The notes: a model not told the origin generated them from the letters alone. DNA of 40,429 nucleotides from an uncultured Pelosinus sp. (GCA_900542835.1 UQPB01000029.1:1-40429), one strand, 5' to 3'. Shown: positions 15,580 to 24,171, counted from the first letter of the stretch. Program-made: numbers and translations.

Positions 15580-16542
15580 CTATGACTGTTCATATTTCTC
15601 ATAAGCCTTAATAATTCTGGCGACAATTTCGTGCCTGACCACATCACTGTCATTTAAATAGATAGCACCAATGCCATCAATATTCTGCACGATACGGGTG
15701 GCGGTTTCCAGGCCGGATTTATTGGACCGTGGCAGATCAACCTGCGTAATATCACCGGTTACAACCATCCTCGAGCCAAAGCCCATGCGGGTAAGGAACA
15801 TTTTCATTTGCTCCGGTGTCGTATTCTGCGCCTCATCCAGTATAATAAACGCGTCGTCCAGCGTGCGCCCCCGCATGTAAGCAAGCGGCGCAACCTCAAT
15901 AATATTCTTGGACATATATTTTTGAAACGTATCCATACCGAGAATATCATATAAAGAGTCATAAAGCGGCCGTAGATAGGGGTCCACCTTATCCTGCATA
16001 TCGCCCGGTAAAAAGCCCAGCTTTTCGCCAGCCTCCACCGCCGGCCTGGTCAGAATAATCCGTTCCACTTCCTTATTCTTCAGCGCTGAAACCGCCATGG
16101 CCACAGCCAGATACGTTTTCCCCGTACCGGCGGGGCCGATGCCGAAGGTGATATAATTGCGCCTGATCGAATCCAGATAAATCCGCTGCCCCAGCGTTTT
16201 CGGCTTGATATGCCTGCCGCGGGCGGTTACCATCACCGTATCGGCAAGCATTTGATGCAGGCTTTCGCCTTTCCCCTCTTTTAATATCCGGATGCTGTAG
16301 CGGATATCATGCGAGGTGATCTTGTTGCCGTCCCGAAATAAGTATAACATCTCTGTAAGCAGCTGATATACGATATCAACTTCGCCGGCCTCGCCTGTAA
16401 TTGTAATCTCATCGCCGCGGGCGACAAGCTTGCAGGCAAACATATCGCTGATCAGCCGTAAATGTTCATCCTGCCTGCCTAATATCGCGATCGCTTCCTG
16501 CGCATCGGACAACATGATCTTTTTTTCCGTGGGCTGCTGCAA
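15580..16542 (-). CDS. phoH: PhoH-like ATPase
   Basis: Cytoplasmic P-loop ATPase of the PhoH/YbeZ family, often functionally tied to YbeY and RNA metabolism. About 320 aa. It has an N-terminal segment of about 110 residues, Walker A GPAGTGKT (136-143), LTRPAVEAGEKLGFLPGD, and Walker B AFIILDEAQNTTPEQMKMFL. Two TTG starts are possible: 16548 is only 2 bases from AGGAGG, whereas 16542 is 8 bases away and is preferred. It follows yqfD by 16 bp. Confidence 0.95.
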   Translation of the reverse strand: MQQPTEKKIMLSDAQEAIAILGRQDEHLRLISDMFACKLVARGDEITITGEAGEVDIVYQLLTEMLYLFRDGNKITSHDIRYSIRILKEGKGESLHQMLADTVMVTARGRHIKPKTLGQRIYLDSIRRNYITFGIGPAGTGKTYLAVAMAVSALKNKEVERIILTRPAVEAGEKLGFLPGDMQDKVDPYLRPLYDSLYDILGMDTFQKYMSKNIIEVAPLAYMRGRTLDDAFIILDEAQNTTPEQMKMFLTRMGFGSRMVVTGDITQVDLPRSNKSGLETATRIVQNIDGIGAIYLNDSDVVRHEIVARIIKAYEKYEQS

Positions 16543-16558
16543 TACCAAGACCTCCTGC

Positions 16559-17776
16559 TCAGGGATTCGTAATTAACTGGGCTTCGCCAATATCCTCGAT
16601 CGTTTCCACGCGGGCCGTGACTCTGACCAATTTGGGATCGGCGGTTTTCATTACTGTCACATCATTGGCCAGAATTTGCGCCGCCTCGGGAATCTTTTGA
16701 CGCACGGAAGCCAGCGCCCGCTCGCGGGCAAGCTCTCTCGCCTCTGACTCGCTGCGGATCAGCTTGCTTGCCTGAAGTTCATAATAAGTATGGATAGTAG
16801 ATTCGACAGTAAATTCGCTATTCCTCCAGTTTGGAAAGATCTTCTGAACCGTCTCCAGTTCGTAATGGGAAAAAGGCTGACCGGCTGGCCGGTTTAAGAC
16901 AGCTTGCCAGGGACCGATACGGGCGGTTACGGCCGAAACGTAGGTGCCGGTACGTTGCCAAAGCTCCTCTTCGGTTTGCGCTTCGCCATAACCTTCATAC
17001 CATACCCGGGCTTTGACAATCCCCTTGGCCCTAATGATTTTTTGCAATGGCACCGGCTCTTTAGCCTGGGTTCCAGGGACTTCCGTTTCTGCAACCTCGC
17101 CTCTGATAACAATATCTCCCCGCTTCACCGTTGTTCCCCGCCCGACAACGGCTGTCCCCGCCAAAGCGATGGTTTCTACTATGATTCCATCTTTGCCTGC
17201 AACAATATGCGCCGGCGCCTTATCTTCCTCCTGTGCCGCCGTTTTTTCAACCACTTCAATAACAACCCTGCTGCCCTGCGCGCTGACTCCTACCCAGGCC
17301 AATTCCGGCAGCGCTGAACGCAAATGGTTCTCAAGCAGCTTCGGCTGCAGCCGCTGCCTCGGCACCCCCGGCTGCAATCCCTGCGCCTGGGCTACTGCCA
17401 GAATCTTTTCCCGATCCAGGGTCTTAACACCGGCAACATCAACAAACCAAATATAGGAAGCCAAATAGTGCAGCAAAATGAAAAACGCGGCAATACCTAC
17501 CCAAAGCATCTTCCGCCTTTGCAGTCGTTTCCATAAAAAAGGCAGACCATTATAGCCGATTACCCGGATGTGGCATCGGCTCTTGCGCAGCAAGGGCCGC
17601 AGCACAAAGAAATCCTGCAGATATACACAGGCCTGCAGCCGCTCGCTGCGTTTACTGATTCCCCAGAGGAAGATTCCCTGCAGCATACATAAATTGATAA
17701 ATTTCTCCGGAGCTGTACCACTAATTTCAATCCGGACAACTCCGTGGACAAACTTGCCGATTGTTCGCAACAACAC
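16559..17776 (-). CDS. yqfD: Sporulation protein YqfD (SpoIV-like)
   Basis: Sporulation protein of the YqfD family, made in the mother cell in Bacillus. The 405-aa product has a basic N-terminal region, a single transmembrane segment around RRKMLWVGIAAFFILLHYLA (about 86-105) and a large outside domain starting VAGVKTLDREKILAVAQAQG. GTG at 17776 is the start, with AAGGAGG eight bases upstream. It lies 14 bp after yqfC. The exact biochemical role is unknown; family membership is clear. Confidence 0.9.
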   Translation of the reverse strand: MLLRTIGKFVHGVVRIEISGTAPEKFINLCMLQGIFLWGISKRSERLQACVYLQDFFVLRPLLRKSRCHIRVIGYNGLPFLWKRLQRRKMLWVGIAAFFILLHYLASYIWFVDVAGVKTLDREKILAVAQAQGLQPGVPRQRLQPKLLENHLRSALPELAWVGVSAQGSRVVIEVVEKTAAQEEDKAPAHIVAGKDGIIVETIALAGTAVVGRGTTVKRGDIVIRGEVAETEVPGTQAKEPVPLQKIIRAKGIVKARVWYEGYGEAQTEEELWQRTGTYVSAVTARIGPWQAVLNRPAGQPFSHYELETVQKIFPNWRNSEFTVESTIHTYYELQASKLIRSESEARELARERALASVRQKIPEAAQILANDVTVMKTADPKLVRVTARVETIEDIGEAQLITNP

Positions 17777-17790
17777 CGCCGTATCCTCCT

Positions 17791-18063
17791 TCAGGGGTTA
17801 AATCGAATTTCCTGCAGCGTTCCCTCGACCAGTATTTGTTCCGCCTGCAAATTGCCGAGAACCAGTTCCGCTCCCTGAATAACCAATTCTCCCTGCTTTA
17901 GGCGTATGCGAACAAGAGTAGAAGTATATTCAATAATGCCCTTATGATTCTCAATCAGCATTTGGACATTGCCAAGCATTGTCATCCGCGGTAAATCCAG
18001 TACAATGTCCTGGGGAAGCTCAAGCAGTCCGGCCAGACGCTGCATTCTTCCTTTTTTTGACAT
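17791..18063 (-). CDS. yqfC: Sporulation protein YqfC
   Basis: Small YqfC/YabP-like sporulation protein of 90 aa. Typical segments: LPQDIVLDLPRMTMLGNVQM and LVRIRLKQGELVIQGAEL. The ATG at 18063 is chosen over one three codons upstream, because the ribosome site AGGAGGG touches the first but is well spaced from the second. It is separated from the HerA-like gene by a strong terminator, so a promoter should lie within 18064-18188; I found no convincing sigma-E box there. Confidence 0.87.
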   Translation of the reverse strand: MSKKGRMQRLAGLLELPQDIVLDLPRMTMLGNVQMLIENHKGIIEYTSTLVRIRLKQGELVIQGAELVLGNLQAEQILVEGTLQEIRFNP

Positions 18064-18188
18064 GCATAGCATCCCTCCTTTTAAATCAAGATATGCTTCA
18101 CCGCGACCTTTCAGCACTGCGCCAGGCTTTTAACTGCAGGCCAGACAGACGGTTTCGTATAAGCGGCAGAGAGGGCCGCCAGGAATCG

Positions 18189-18249
18189 CAAAAAAGGTTC
18201 ACGCCTCGCCAGCTGCCGCAGTTGTGCGACGGCTGGCGAGGCGTGAACC
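18189..18249 (-). terminator. Strong intrinsic terminator after the HerA-like gene
   Basis: A perfect 17-bp inverted repeat: arms 18196-18212 and 18233-18249 (CTGGCGAGGCGTGAACC and its complement), 20-base loop, then six T on the minus strand. It begins 7 bp past the stop codon. Confidence 0.9.
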
Positions 18250-18256
18250 GGTCCAA

Positions 18257-19783
18257 TTACTCAGATACGGCAGACAAATTGGCGGCGGCAGCCAGTTGCG
18301 CGTCAAAACGGCTGACAAGGTAATCCTCCAGCTTGTGTACCCGGATTGGCGCTGCAAACCGCATATAATTTGTTGCCACAATCATTTCGCCGCAGTCGAG
18401 ATTTTTTATTTCATTCCGTTGTTGCATAATATCCTTGCGGCACATCGTTTCTAATTTGTTTCTGTCACTTTTTGACGCCAGCCCGAGAATGAACAGCGTA
18501 TTCAGCTGCGACAATACTTTATCCGCCAATAACCGGGGCTGTTGATCAACCACACATAATCCCAGGTTGAATTTGCGTGCTTCACTTACCAGACGGGCAA
18601 AAACATTATTGGATGTATATTCCTTTTTACCGAGAAAGCGGTGCGCTTCCTCAACCACAATCATAACCGGTTTGCCGCCAGGGCCGCTGTGACGATCGGC
18701 ACAGCGCTGCAACAGCTTCTTAGACAACAAAGTTGACAGGGCGAGCTCGCCGACAGGCGATACGTTTTTCATCTGAATCAACGCCACTTTGCCGGCACGC
18801 AGGCTGTCGAGAATCTCCGTCAGACATGATTCCTCTGTCAGATCCAATTCCTGATCGAGATTCCAGCAGACGCTTTTAATCTTGCTGAGAGTGCGCGACT
18901 GGAACTTTTGACCGGTGGCTCCGGCCAGCTCTTCGGCAATATCGGCAATATCATAACGCAGCATATACGGCAGCCATTCCTCCTGCCAAACAGTTGAAAG
19001 CTTATACAGTGCGTCAAGCTGCGGCTCTGTAAAACTGGCGCAGGCGGTTAAATCCTCTGGCCCCACATCACCATAACCAATGGACAGCCGGCTTTCATGG
19101 CCGCCATCCGGCTTGACACTGAACACCCGCAGATTTTCCGCCGCCAGCGGGTGCTGAGACAGATCACGATAATACTCGTCATGCACATCAAAAATCAACA
19201 GGCCGTACTCTGCCCCGCCCAGGATCGAACTGGCCAGCACTTTGACCAGGTTGCTTTTTCCCGATCCTGTCGTGCCGAAGATGCCGATATGCTCGGGAAT
19301 CGTCTTGTGACCGTAAATTCCTACCGGCAGATCCAGTACACCACGACCGCTTTTCAGAAAGCCAAATTCAATATCGCCTTTCAGTTCCGACAGCAGTGCT
19401 GTGTCCGCAGCGGATAGAGACCGGATTTCCGAAAAAAAATCAGGGCAGGTTTTGGGATTCCACAGATTGCCGTCCGCATCAGAATAGCAAAGCTGCTCGG
19501 CTTTAGCAATCTTCACCGTATGATTGCCGCCTAAATAAAAGTCCAGTTCCTCCTGATTAATGACCTGTCCCTGGTCATCCAGCTTACCCATTAGATAGCC
19601 GACATTATTAATGCCCGACCAGCGTGATTTGACGGCGAAATCATAGGCACGAACGTAAAATCGTTCCCCGCCATTGCCTTCCACAACCAGAATATCGCCA
19701 AAATCAACTTCCTGCTGCGGGGCAACCACAAATTCGACATAGGTTCCCTTGGCAAATGTCAATCGCCCTTTATAGCCATCCAT
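18257..19783 (-). CDS. HerA-like ATPase (DUF87/FtsK-HerA superfamily)
   Basis: A 508-aa P-loop ATPase of the HerA/DUF87 type, related to hexameric DNA translocases. The N-terminal part (about 1-150) is a HAS-barrel-like beta region; Walker A GTTGSGKS is at about 170-177; Walker B is PVMIVVEEAHRFLGKK. A later VDQQPRLLADKVLSQLNT segment fits the sensor / arginine-finger region. The ATG at 19783 has AGGAGGG six bases upstream; the ATG two codons earlier sits directly on the site. HerA usually pairs with the nuclease NurA in DNA-end resection, but no nuclease gene is next to it. It has its own terminator. Its role is unknown. Confidence 0.85.
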   Translation of the reverse strand: MDGYKGRLTFAKGTYVEFVVAPQQEVDFGDILVVEGNGGERFYVRAYDFAVKSRWSGINNVGYLMGKLDDQGQVINQEELDFYLGGNHTVKIAKAEQLCYSDADGNLWNPKTCPDFFSEIRSLSAADTALLSELKGDIEFGFLKSGRGVLDLPVGIYGHKTIPEHIGIFGTTGSGKSNLVKVLASSILGGAEYGLLIFDVHDEYYRDLSQHPLAAENLRVFSVKPDGGHESRLSIGYGDVGPEDLTACASFTEPQLDALYKLSTVWQEEWLPYMLRYDIADIAEELAGATGQKFQSRTLSKIKSVCWNLDQELDLTEESCLTEILDSLRAGKVALIQMKNVSPVGELALSTLLSKKLLQRCADRHSGPGGKPVMIVVEEAHRFLGKKEYTSNNVFARLVSEARKFNLGLCVVDQQPRLLADKVLSQLNTLFILGLASKSDRNKLETMCRKDIMQQRNEIKNLDCGEMIVATNYMRFAAPIRVHKLEDYLVSRFDAQLAAAANLSAVSE

Positions 19784-19902
19784 CTGCATCCCTCCTGTCC
19801 ATCATGCAAAGCTGCGTGGTGCGTCAACACTGAAAGAAAATTGGCTGTGCCGGCATTTTCCGATTCAACAGCACCGCACCACTAGTGTGCTTCAATCAGG
19901 AC

Positions 19903-19930
19903 AAAAAAAAACAGGGGTTATTTCCCCTGT
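19903..19930 (-). terminator. Intrinsic terminator of the nfeD-floA unit
   Basis: On the minus strand ACAGGGG, a short loop, CCCCTGT, then a run of nine T. It lies about 40 bp past the stop of the 107-aa gene. Confidence 0.85.
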
Positions 19931-19966
19931 TGGCATAAATAATGCCGAAATATCGCACTGCAGCGG

Positions 19967-20290
19967 CTAACGCCGCCAGCCGCGTTTACGAGCTGACGGC
20001 GGCCCAAGAATCTCCGCCATCACTAACCCATATTGCCAATTATTCAAAACAACCGGCCTGGTGGCAGGCTGCTGCGGCTGCGCCAGCGGCGGCGCTGCCG
20101 GTACAGACGGCTTAGCTGCAACTGCCACGGCCGCCGGGGACCAAAAGGGCTGCTCCTCCAGTTGTGGCGGCGCTGTTGGCTCCTCTTGCGGAAACTGCGG
20201 ATATTCATACCGCTTCGGCTTACGCGTCCGGCGCAGGACTTCCGGGATCAGGTACAGCGCCACCAGCAGCAGCAGAACGACTAAATCCAT
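19967..20290 (-). CDS. Hypothetical proline-rich membrane-anchored protein
   Basis: A 107-aa protein I do not recognise. It opens with one transmembrane segment (MDLVVLLLLVALYLIPEVL), then basic residues RRTRKPKRYEY, a proline/alanine/glutamine-rich linker (about 35-80) and a short conserved-looking tail NNWQYGLVMAEILGPP. The start is 2 bp past the floA stop. The same position in Bacillus holds yqfB, but I see no basis for homology. It probably works with NfeD and FloA at the membrane. Confidence 0.65.
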   Translation of the reverse strand: MDLVVLLLLVALYLIPEVLRRTRKPKRYEYPQFPQEEPTAPPQLEEQPFWSPAAVAVAAKPSVPAAPPLAQPQQPATRPVVLNNWQYGLVMAEILGPPSARKRGWRR

Positions 20291-20292
20291 AG

Positions 20293-21276
20293 CTATTTCG
20301 CCGGCTGCGGCGGACCGGACTGCGCGATGGTTTCGCGCATCTGCGTATCAGCCAGCATATTATTCATATTATAGTAATCCATAACCCCCATGCGGCCATT
20401 GCGCAGCGCTTCCGCCAGCGCATGCGGTACATCGGCCTGCGCCTCCACAACCTTAGCCTGCATTTCCTGGGTATAGGCCTTCATTTCCTGTTCCTTCGCC
20501 ACAGCCATCGCCCGGCGTTCCTCCGCTTTCGCCTGAGCGATACGCTTATCCGCCTCCGCCTGGTCAGTCAGCAATTCGGCGCCAATATTACGACCCACAT
20601 CAATATCGGCAATATCGATCGATAAAATTTCGAAGGCAGTTCCCGCGTCCAGCCCTTTCCCCAACACCGTCCGCGAGATATGATCCGGATTCTCAAGCAC
20701 TGCTTTATGATCGTCCGAGGAGCCGACGCTGGTGACAATACCTTCGCCAACACGGGCAATAATAGTAGCCTCGCCGGCACCGCCGACCAGTCGGTCGATA
20801 TTGGCACGAACGGTTACGCGGGCCTTAACTTTCAGCTCAATACCGTTTTTAGCGACAGCGGAAACGACAGGCGTCTCAATGACCCGGGGATTAACGCTCA
20901 TCTGGACGGCCTCAAGCACATTACGGCCAGCCAGATCAATCGCTGCCGACCGTTCGAACGGCAGGGGAATCTGGGCGCGGTGGGCGGCAATCAGCGCATC
21001 AACGACACGGTCGACATTGCCGCCGGCCAGGAAATGCGCTTCCAGTTGATTGACGTTAACAACCAACCCTGCCTTATTGGCTTTGATTAACGGCAATACG
21101 ATCTGTGAAGGGGGAACCCGTCGCAGCCTCATGCCTACCAGTGTAAAAATCCCGACATTAACGCCGGCGGCGATAGCCGAAATCCATAGCCCCAGCGGCA
21201 CAAAGTGCAAAAACAAAGCAACCGCCACAAAAAATATAAACAACGCGAATACACTGCTTACCAATGCTGTTACCAT
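20293..21276 (-). CDS. floA: Flotillin-like protein FloA
   Basis: Scaffold of functional membrane microdomains. The 327-aa product has an N-terminal membrane segment (ALFIFFVAVALFLHFVPLGLW), an SPFH-like domain (NPRVIETPVVSAVAKNGIEL, VKARVTVRANIDRLVGGAGE) and a C-terminal coiled coil rich in A/E/K (EADKRIAQAKAEERRAMAV). AGGGAGG precedes the ATG. It sits between nfeD and the small 107-aa gene, and nfeD-floA pairing is typical. Confidence 0.95.
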   Translation of the reverse strand: MVTALVSSVFALFIFFVAVALFLHFVPLGLWISAIAAGVNVGIFTLVGMRLRRVPPSQIVLPLIKANKAGLVVNVNQLEAHFLAGGNVDRVVDALIAAHRAQIPLPFERSAAIDLAGRNVLEAVQMSVNPRVIETPVVSAVAKNGIELKVKARVTVRANIDRLVGGAGEATIIARVGEGIVTSVGSSDDHKAVLENPDHISRTVLGKGLDAGTAFEILSIDIADIDVGRNIGAELLTDQAEADKRIAQAKAEERRAMAVAKEQEMKAYTQEMQAKVVEAQADVPHALAEALRNGRMGVMDYYNMNNMLADTQMRETIAQSGPPQPAK

Positions 21277-21299
21277 TATTAGCCTCCCTTAATATTTAT

Positions 21300-22592
21300 T
21301 TACTGTTGATCGGCTTGAATCGGCCTTACCACAATTCGATTGCCGGTCACACTCACCACCTTTACCCGGACACCCGGTTGAATGAACTGGCCTTCAGACA
21401 CCACATCCAGCCAGTTACCCTCAATTTCCACAACTCCCGCCGGCCGCAGCAGGCTGGTGACAATGCCGGTCTTGCCAAGATAATCGCTATAATCCCGGCT
21501 GCTGACATAGCCATCCTGTGACTGGGTACTGTCTTTCAGCACCAGCCGGGACCACAGCTTGCTGTCAGGCAGACGGCGCAGAATAACCAGGAATACGGCA
21601 ACAGCCACCAGCATGCTGATGACAAGAATGTTCAACGCCGCCAAACCTCCTCCCAGCGTCAGGAACAGGCTGGCCATCACCGCGGCAACACCGCTGGCGC
21701 CAAAAACGCCTACCCCCGGCGTATACAATTCGACAACAATGAGCAGGATGCCGCCGATAAACAGCAGAATCTCCAGCCAGCCAGCTACGCCCGACAGCCA
21801 TTGACTGCCGAAGAATAACGCCGCCGCCGCCAGACCGATCATAGCGGCAACCCCCATACCGGCCGTCTTGATCTCAGCCATCACAGCCAGAAAGATTACT
21901 GACAGCAGCAATGATTTGACGGTGGGATTGGATAAAAACCCGGTGAGCTTTTCCGGCCACTGCTGCTGATATTCTACTACAGGCGCGGCGTCAAGACCAA
22001 AATGCGCCAATACCGCCGTGCGGTCCGCCGCCACCAGGTCGGCATAGCCGGTTGCTTTGGCCTGACTCTCGGTTAAGGCCAGAATTTGCCCCGGAGCCGC
22101 ATAGCCCGGCAGCCCCAGCGTCTTATCCACCATCGCCTCGGCTACCCGCGGGTCACGGCCGGTTTTGCCCGCTGTTGCGGAAAATTCGGCCTTCAGCGCG
22201 GCAATGGTTTTCTCTGTGGCCGGTATTGGCTCCGCTGCGCCGATACTGCCGCCAGGAACAATGGCAATATGTTTGTGGGAAATGGCGATCAGGGCACCGG
22301 CAGACCATGCACGATTTTTAACAAAGCAGATCGTAGTCAGCGGCGAATCACTAATCCGGTCGCGAATGCTGACGGCAGCATCGACCAAACCGCCAAAGGT
22401 ATCAATCTCCATCAGTAAAGCCCGCGCGTTCTGGCTTTCGGCTTCAAGCAGCGCCCGATGGATCAGCGCTGCCTGCCCGGCATCGATCTCTCCCTTTACA
22501 CTGACAACAACCACCGGCTGTTCAGCCGCGGCCAGTCCGGGCGCCGCCAGGCATGCCAGAAGCAGCCATAATAAACAGATTCGTCGCAACAT
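21300..22592 (-). CDS. NfeD family membrane serine protease homologue
   Basis: Long-form NfeD (430 aa), as in Bacillus YqeZ. It has a signal peptide (ICLLWLLLACLAAPGLAAA), a ClpP-like serine protease domain (about 27-230) with the putative catalytic serine in NRAWSAGALIAIS, several transmembrane segments (about 235-360), and a C-terminal OB-fold NfeD domain (GKTGIVTSLLRPAGVVEIEG to the end). AGGAG precedes the ATG. Partner of the flotillin encoded 23 bp downstream. Confidence 0.93.
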   Translation of the reverse strand: MLRRICLLWLLLACLAAPGLAAAEQPVVVVSVKGEIDAGQAALIHRALLEAESQNARALLMEIDTFGGLVDAAVSIRDRISDSPLTTICFVKNRAWSAGALIAISHKHIAIVPGGSIGAAEPIPATEKTIAALKAEFSATAGKTGRDPRVAEAMVDKTLGLPGYAAPGQILALTESQAKATGYADLVAADRTAVLAHFGLDAAPVVEYQQQWPEKLTGFLSNPTVKSLLLSVIFLAVMAEIKTAGMGVAAMIGLAAAALFFGSQWLSGVAGWLEILLFIGGILLIVVELYTPGVGVFGASGVAAVMASLFLTLGGGLAALNILVISMLVAVAVFLVILRRLPDSKLWSRLVLKDSTQSQDGYVSSRDYSDYLGKTGIVTSLLRPAGVVEIEGNWLDVVSEGQFIQPGVRVKVVSVTGNRIVVRPIQADQQ

Positions 22593-22633
22593 TAGCAGCC
22601 ACTCCTAATCGGTAATGCGGATTTAATTACGTA

Positions 22634-22663
22634 AGTATAGTATTCTCCCGGATTGCCGCTCAA
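22634..22663 (-). promoter_or_regulatory. Candidate sigma-A promoter of nfeD-floA
   Basis: On the minus strand: -35 TTGAGC (22658-22663), 18-base spacer, -10 TATACT (22634-22639), about 40 bp before the nfeD start. Confidence 0.5.
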
Positions 22664-22990
22664 TCCTTTTTTGTGTTTATTCTGAATATTACCAATATCA
22701 GTCAATAGCTTGACCTGTAAAAGAATGTATGATACTGTCTATTTAGGGTTAAGTGGAGAATAGCATGCAGCAGTATCGGCAGCTTTTTTGATGCACTTTC
22801 AGCTATTGGATTACATCAGATTTACTCTCTTGTTTCTTGCAAGCAACGCAGCCTAGTCGTACTAACAACTGGATAGTTTATTTACTAACTATTATTGTTT
22901 GATCTATTTGTCAGTTTATCCGGCAATAATTGATGCTTTGTCATTGCAGCGTTAACAGCACTATTCATTTTCTTCACTTATGCCAGTTTT

Positions 22991-23018
22991 CAGAAGACAA
23001 GCTTAGGCTTGTCTTCTG
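22991..23018. repeat. Perfect 12-bp hairpin
   Basis: CAGAAGACAAGC, loop TTAG, GCTTGTCTTCTG. No proper T run follows on either strand, so it is not an obvious terminator; it lies just beyond the yqeY terminator. Confidence 0.7.
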
Positions 23019-23040
23019 TTCTGTCAGTACCTGAATAAAT

Positions 23041-23072
23041 AAAAGTCCGGCGTATAAAACGCCGGACTTTTA
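23041..23072 (-). terminator. Intrinsic terminator of rpsU-yqeY
   Basis: AAAAGTCCGGCG, a short loop, CGCCGGACTTTT. The first arm overlaps the yqeY stop codon. Symmetric A and T tracts make it potentially bidirectional. Confidence 0.85.
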
Positions 23073-23522
23073 TTTATTCAGGATCTCGCGTACAAGCTGA
23101 TTGACCAATTTTCCGTCGGCGCGCCCTTTTATCTTCGGCATGAGCACAGCCATCACCTTGCCCATTTCCTTCGGCCCGGCAGCATTTGCCGTCTGAACCG
23201 CTTCCTGCACCAGCAAGCGGATTTCCGCTTCATCTAACTGCTGCGGCAAATACCGCATGAGGATATCCAGTTCACTATGCAAATTTGCCACCAGGTCGGG
23301 ACGGTTGGCCTTGGCGAATTCTTCCGATGCATCGCGGCGCATCTTGACTTCTCGCGCCAGCACTTCCAGCGTTTCATCCTCAGACAATTCATGCCGACGG
23401 TCAATTTCGACGTTCTTTATACTGGCCCGAACCATACGAATAACAGATAAACGGAGCTTACCCGCTTCTTTATCTTTCATCGCCTGTTTCATGTCGGCGA
23501 CCAGTTGTTCCTTGATCGTCAT
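23070..23522 (-). CDS. yqeY: YqeY family GatB-like protein
   Basis: A 150-aa protein of the GatB/YqeY family, related to the tRNA-binding tail of the GatB amidotransferase; its role is not settled. Helical throughout, beginning MTIKEQLVADMKQAMKDKEA and ending GRADGKLVNQLVREILN. GGAGG precedes the ATG at 23522. It follows rpsU by 33 bp, the usual arrangement, and carries the terminator at its stop codon. Confidence 0.93.
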   Translation of the reverse strand: MTIKEQLVADMKQAMKDKEAGKLRLSVIRMVRASIKNVEIDRRHELSEDETLEVLAREVKMRRDASEEFAKANRPDLVANLHSELDILMRYLPQQLDEAEIRLLVQEAVQTANAAGPKEMGKVMAVLMPKIKGRADGKLVNQLVREILNK

Positions 23523-23555
23523 CGTATTAACCTCCGAAACGCGGTTTCGATGGTA

Positions 23556-23735
23556 TTAGGCTTTAAACTTCCGTTTACGAGCAGCTTCCGATTTTTTCTT
23601 GCGCTTTACGCTGGGTTTTTCATAATGCTCACGCTTTCTGACCTCGGAAAGAACACCGGCTTTCTGGCAGGTGCGTTTGAAACGGCGGAGCGCGCTATCC
23701 AGAGTCTCATTCTTGCCAACTTTCACTTCTGACAT
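23556..23735 (-). CDS. rpsU: 30S ribosomal protein S21
   Basis: Small basic ribosomal protein of the 30S subunit, involved in initiation. 59 aa: MSEVKVGKNETLDSALRRFK, then a lysine/arginine-rich tail. The ATG at 23735 has AGGGAGGG upstream; the longer open frame adds seven non-conserved residues. Start of rpsU-yqeY with a consensus promoter. Confidence 0.96.
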   Translation of the reverse strand: MSEVKVGKNETLDSALRRFKRTCQKAGVLSEVRKREHYEKPSVKRKKKSEAARKRKFKA

Positions 23736-23767
23736 GCAATATCCCTCCCTCCACATTGACCTAGGGA

Positions 23768-23790
23768 AGTATATTCACCATTAATATACT
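23768..23790. repeat. Inverted repeat in the rpsU leader
   Basis: AGTATATT (23768-23775) and AATATACT (23783-23790) with a 7-base loop. It lies at or just after the predicted rpsU transcription start, so it may be an operator or a 5' hairpin. Confidence 0.45.
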
Positions 23791-23797
23791 CCTGAAA

Positions 23798-23827
23798 ATT
23801 ATACCTGATAGGATCAGTAGCTGTCAA
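23798..23827 (-). promoter_or_regulatory. Consensus sigma-A promoter of rpsU-yqeY
   Basis: On the minus strand: perfect -35 TTGACA (23822-23827), 18-base spacer, perfect -10 TATAAT (23798-23803). It begins directly after the stop codon of the HIT gene. Confidence 0.85.
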
Positions 23828-23829
23828 CC

Positions 23830-24171
23830 TCAACCTGGTGGCCATTTCATAGCGCGACCGCCAAGCAGGTGGACATGCAGATGAGGGACGGTTTGACCGC
23901 CGTCTTCCTTGGTGTTGATGACGGCGCGAAAGCCGGATTCAGACAAGCCCATCTTAGCGGCGACAAGCGGAATCGCCCGCATCAGGCCTGCCGGCAGCGG
24001 CGAATCGGCAGAAAGCTCCAGAATGCTTGGCACATGCTGTTTGGGAACAATCAGAATATGAGACGGAGCCACCGGACTAATGTCAGGAAATGCGACGACA
24101 TGCTCGTCTTCATAAATAAGCTGAGCGGAAATTTCCTTCGCGGCAATCTTGCAAAAAATACAATCCTGCAT
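23830..24171 (-). CDS. HIT family (histidine triad) nucleotide-binding protein
   Basis: Hint-like nucleotide hydrolase or transferase, probably acting on adenosine phosphoramidates. 113 aa, with CIFCKIAAKEISAQLIYED at the start and the triad H97-L-H99-V-H101 followed by LLGGR. The ATG at 24171 has GAGGAGG upstream; the longer open frame has no similarity. In Bacillus the same place between mtaB and rpsU holds yqeW; a HIT gene there is common in other Firmicutes. Confidence 0.93.
   Translation of the reverse strand: MQDCIFCKIAAKEISAQLIYEDEHVVAFPDISPVAPSHILIVPKQHVPSILELSADSPLPAGLMRAIPLVAAKMGLSESGFRAVINTKEDGGQTVPHLHVHLLGGRAMKWPPG

Larger units (their letters stand above)
22593..23040. other. 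448-bp non-coding gap between yqeY and nfeD
   Basis: AT-rich and without a credible gene. It holds the nfeD promoter at its left end. A possible plus-strand promoter is present: TTGACC at 22710-22715, 17 bases, TACTGT at 22733-22738. A perfect hairpin lies at 22991-23018. The only plus-strand start with a nearby ribosome site (about 22764) gives an eight-residue peptide. Confidence 0.5.

Noticed and set aside
22740..22795. Small peptide gene starting near 22764 on the plus strand
   Set aside because: A GGAG-like site and ATG exist but the frame ends after eight codons.
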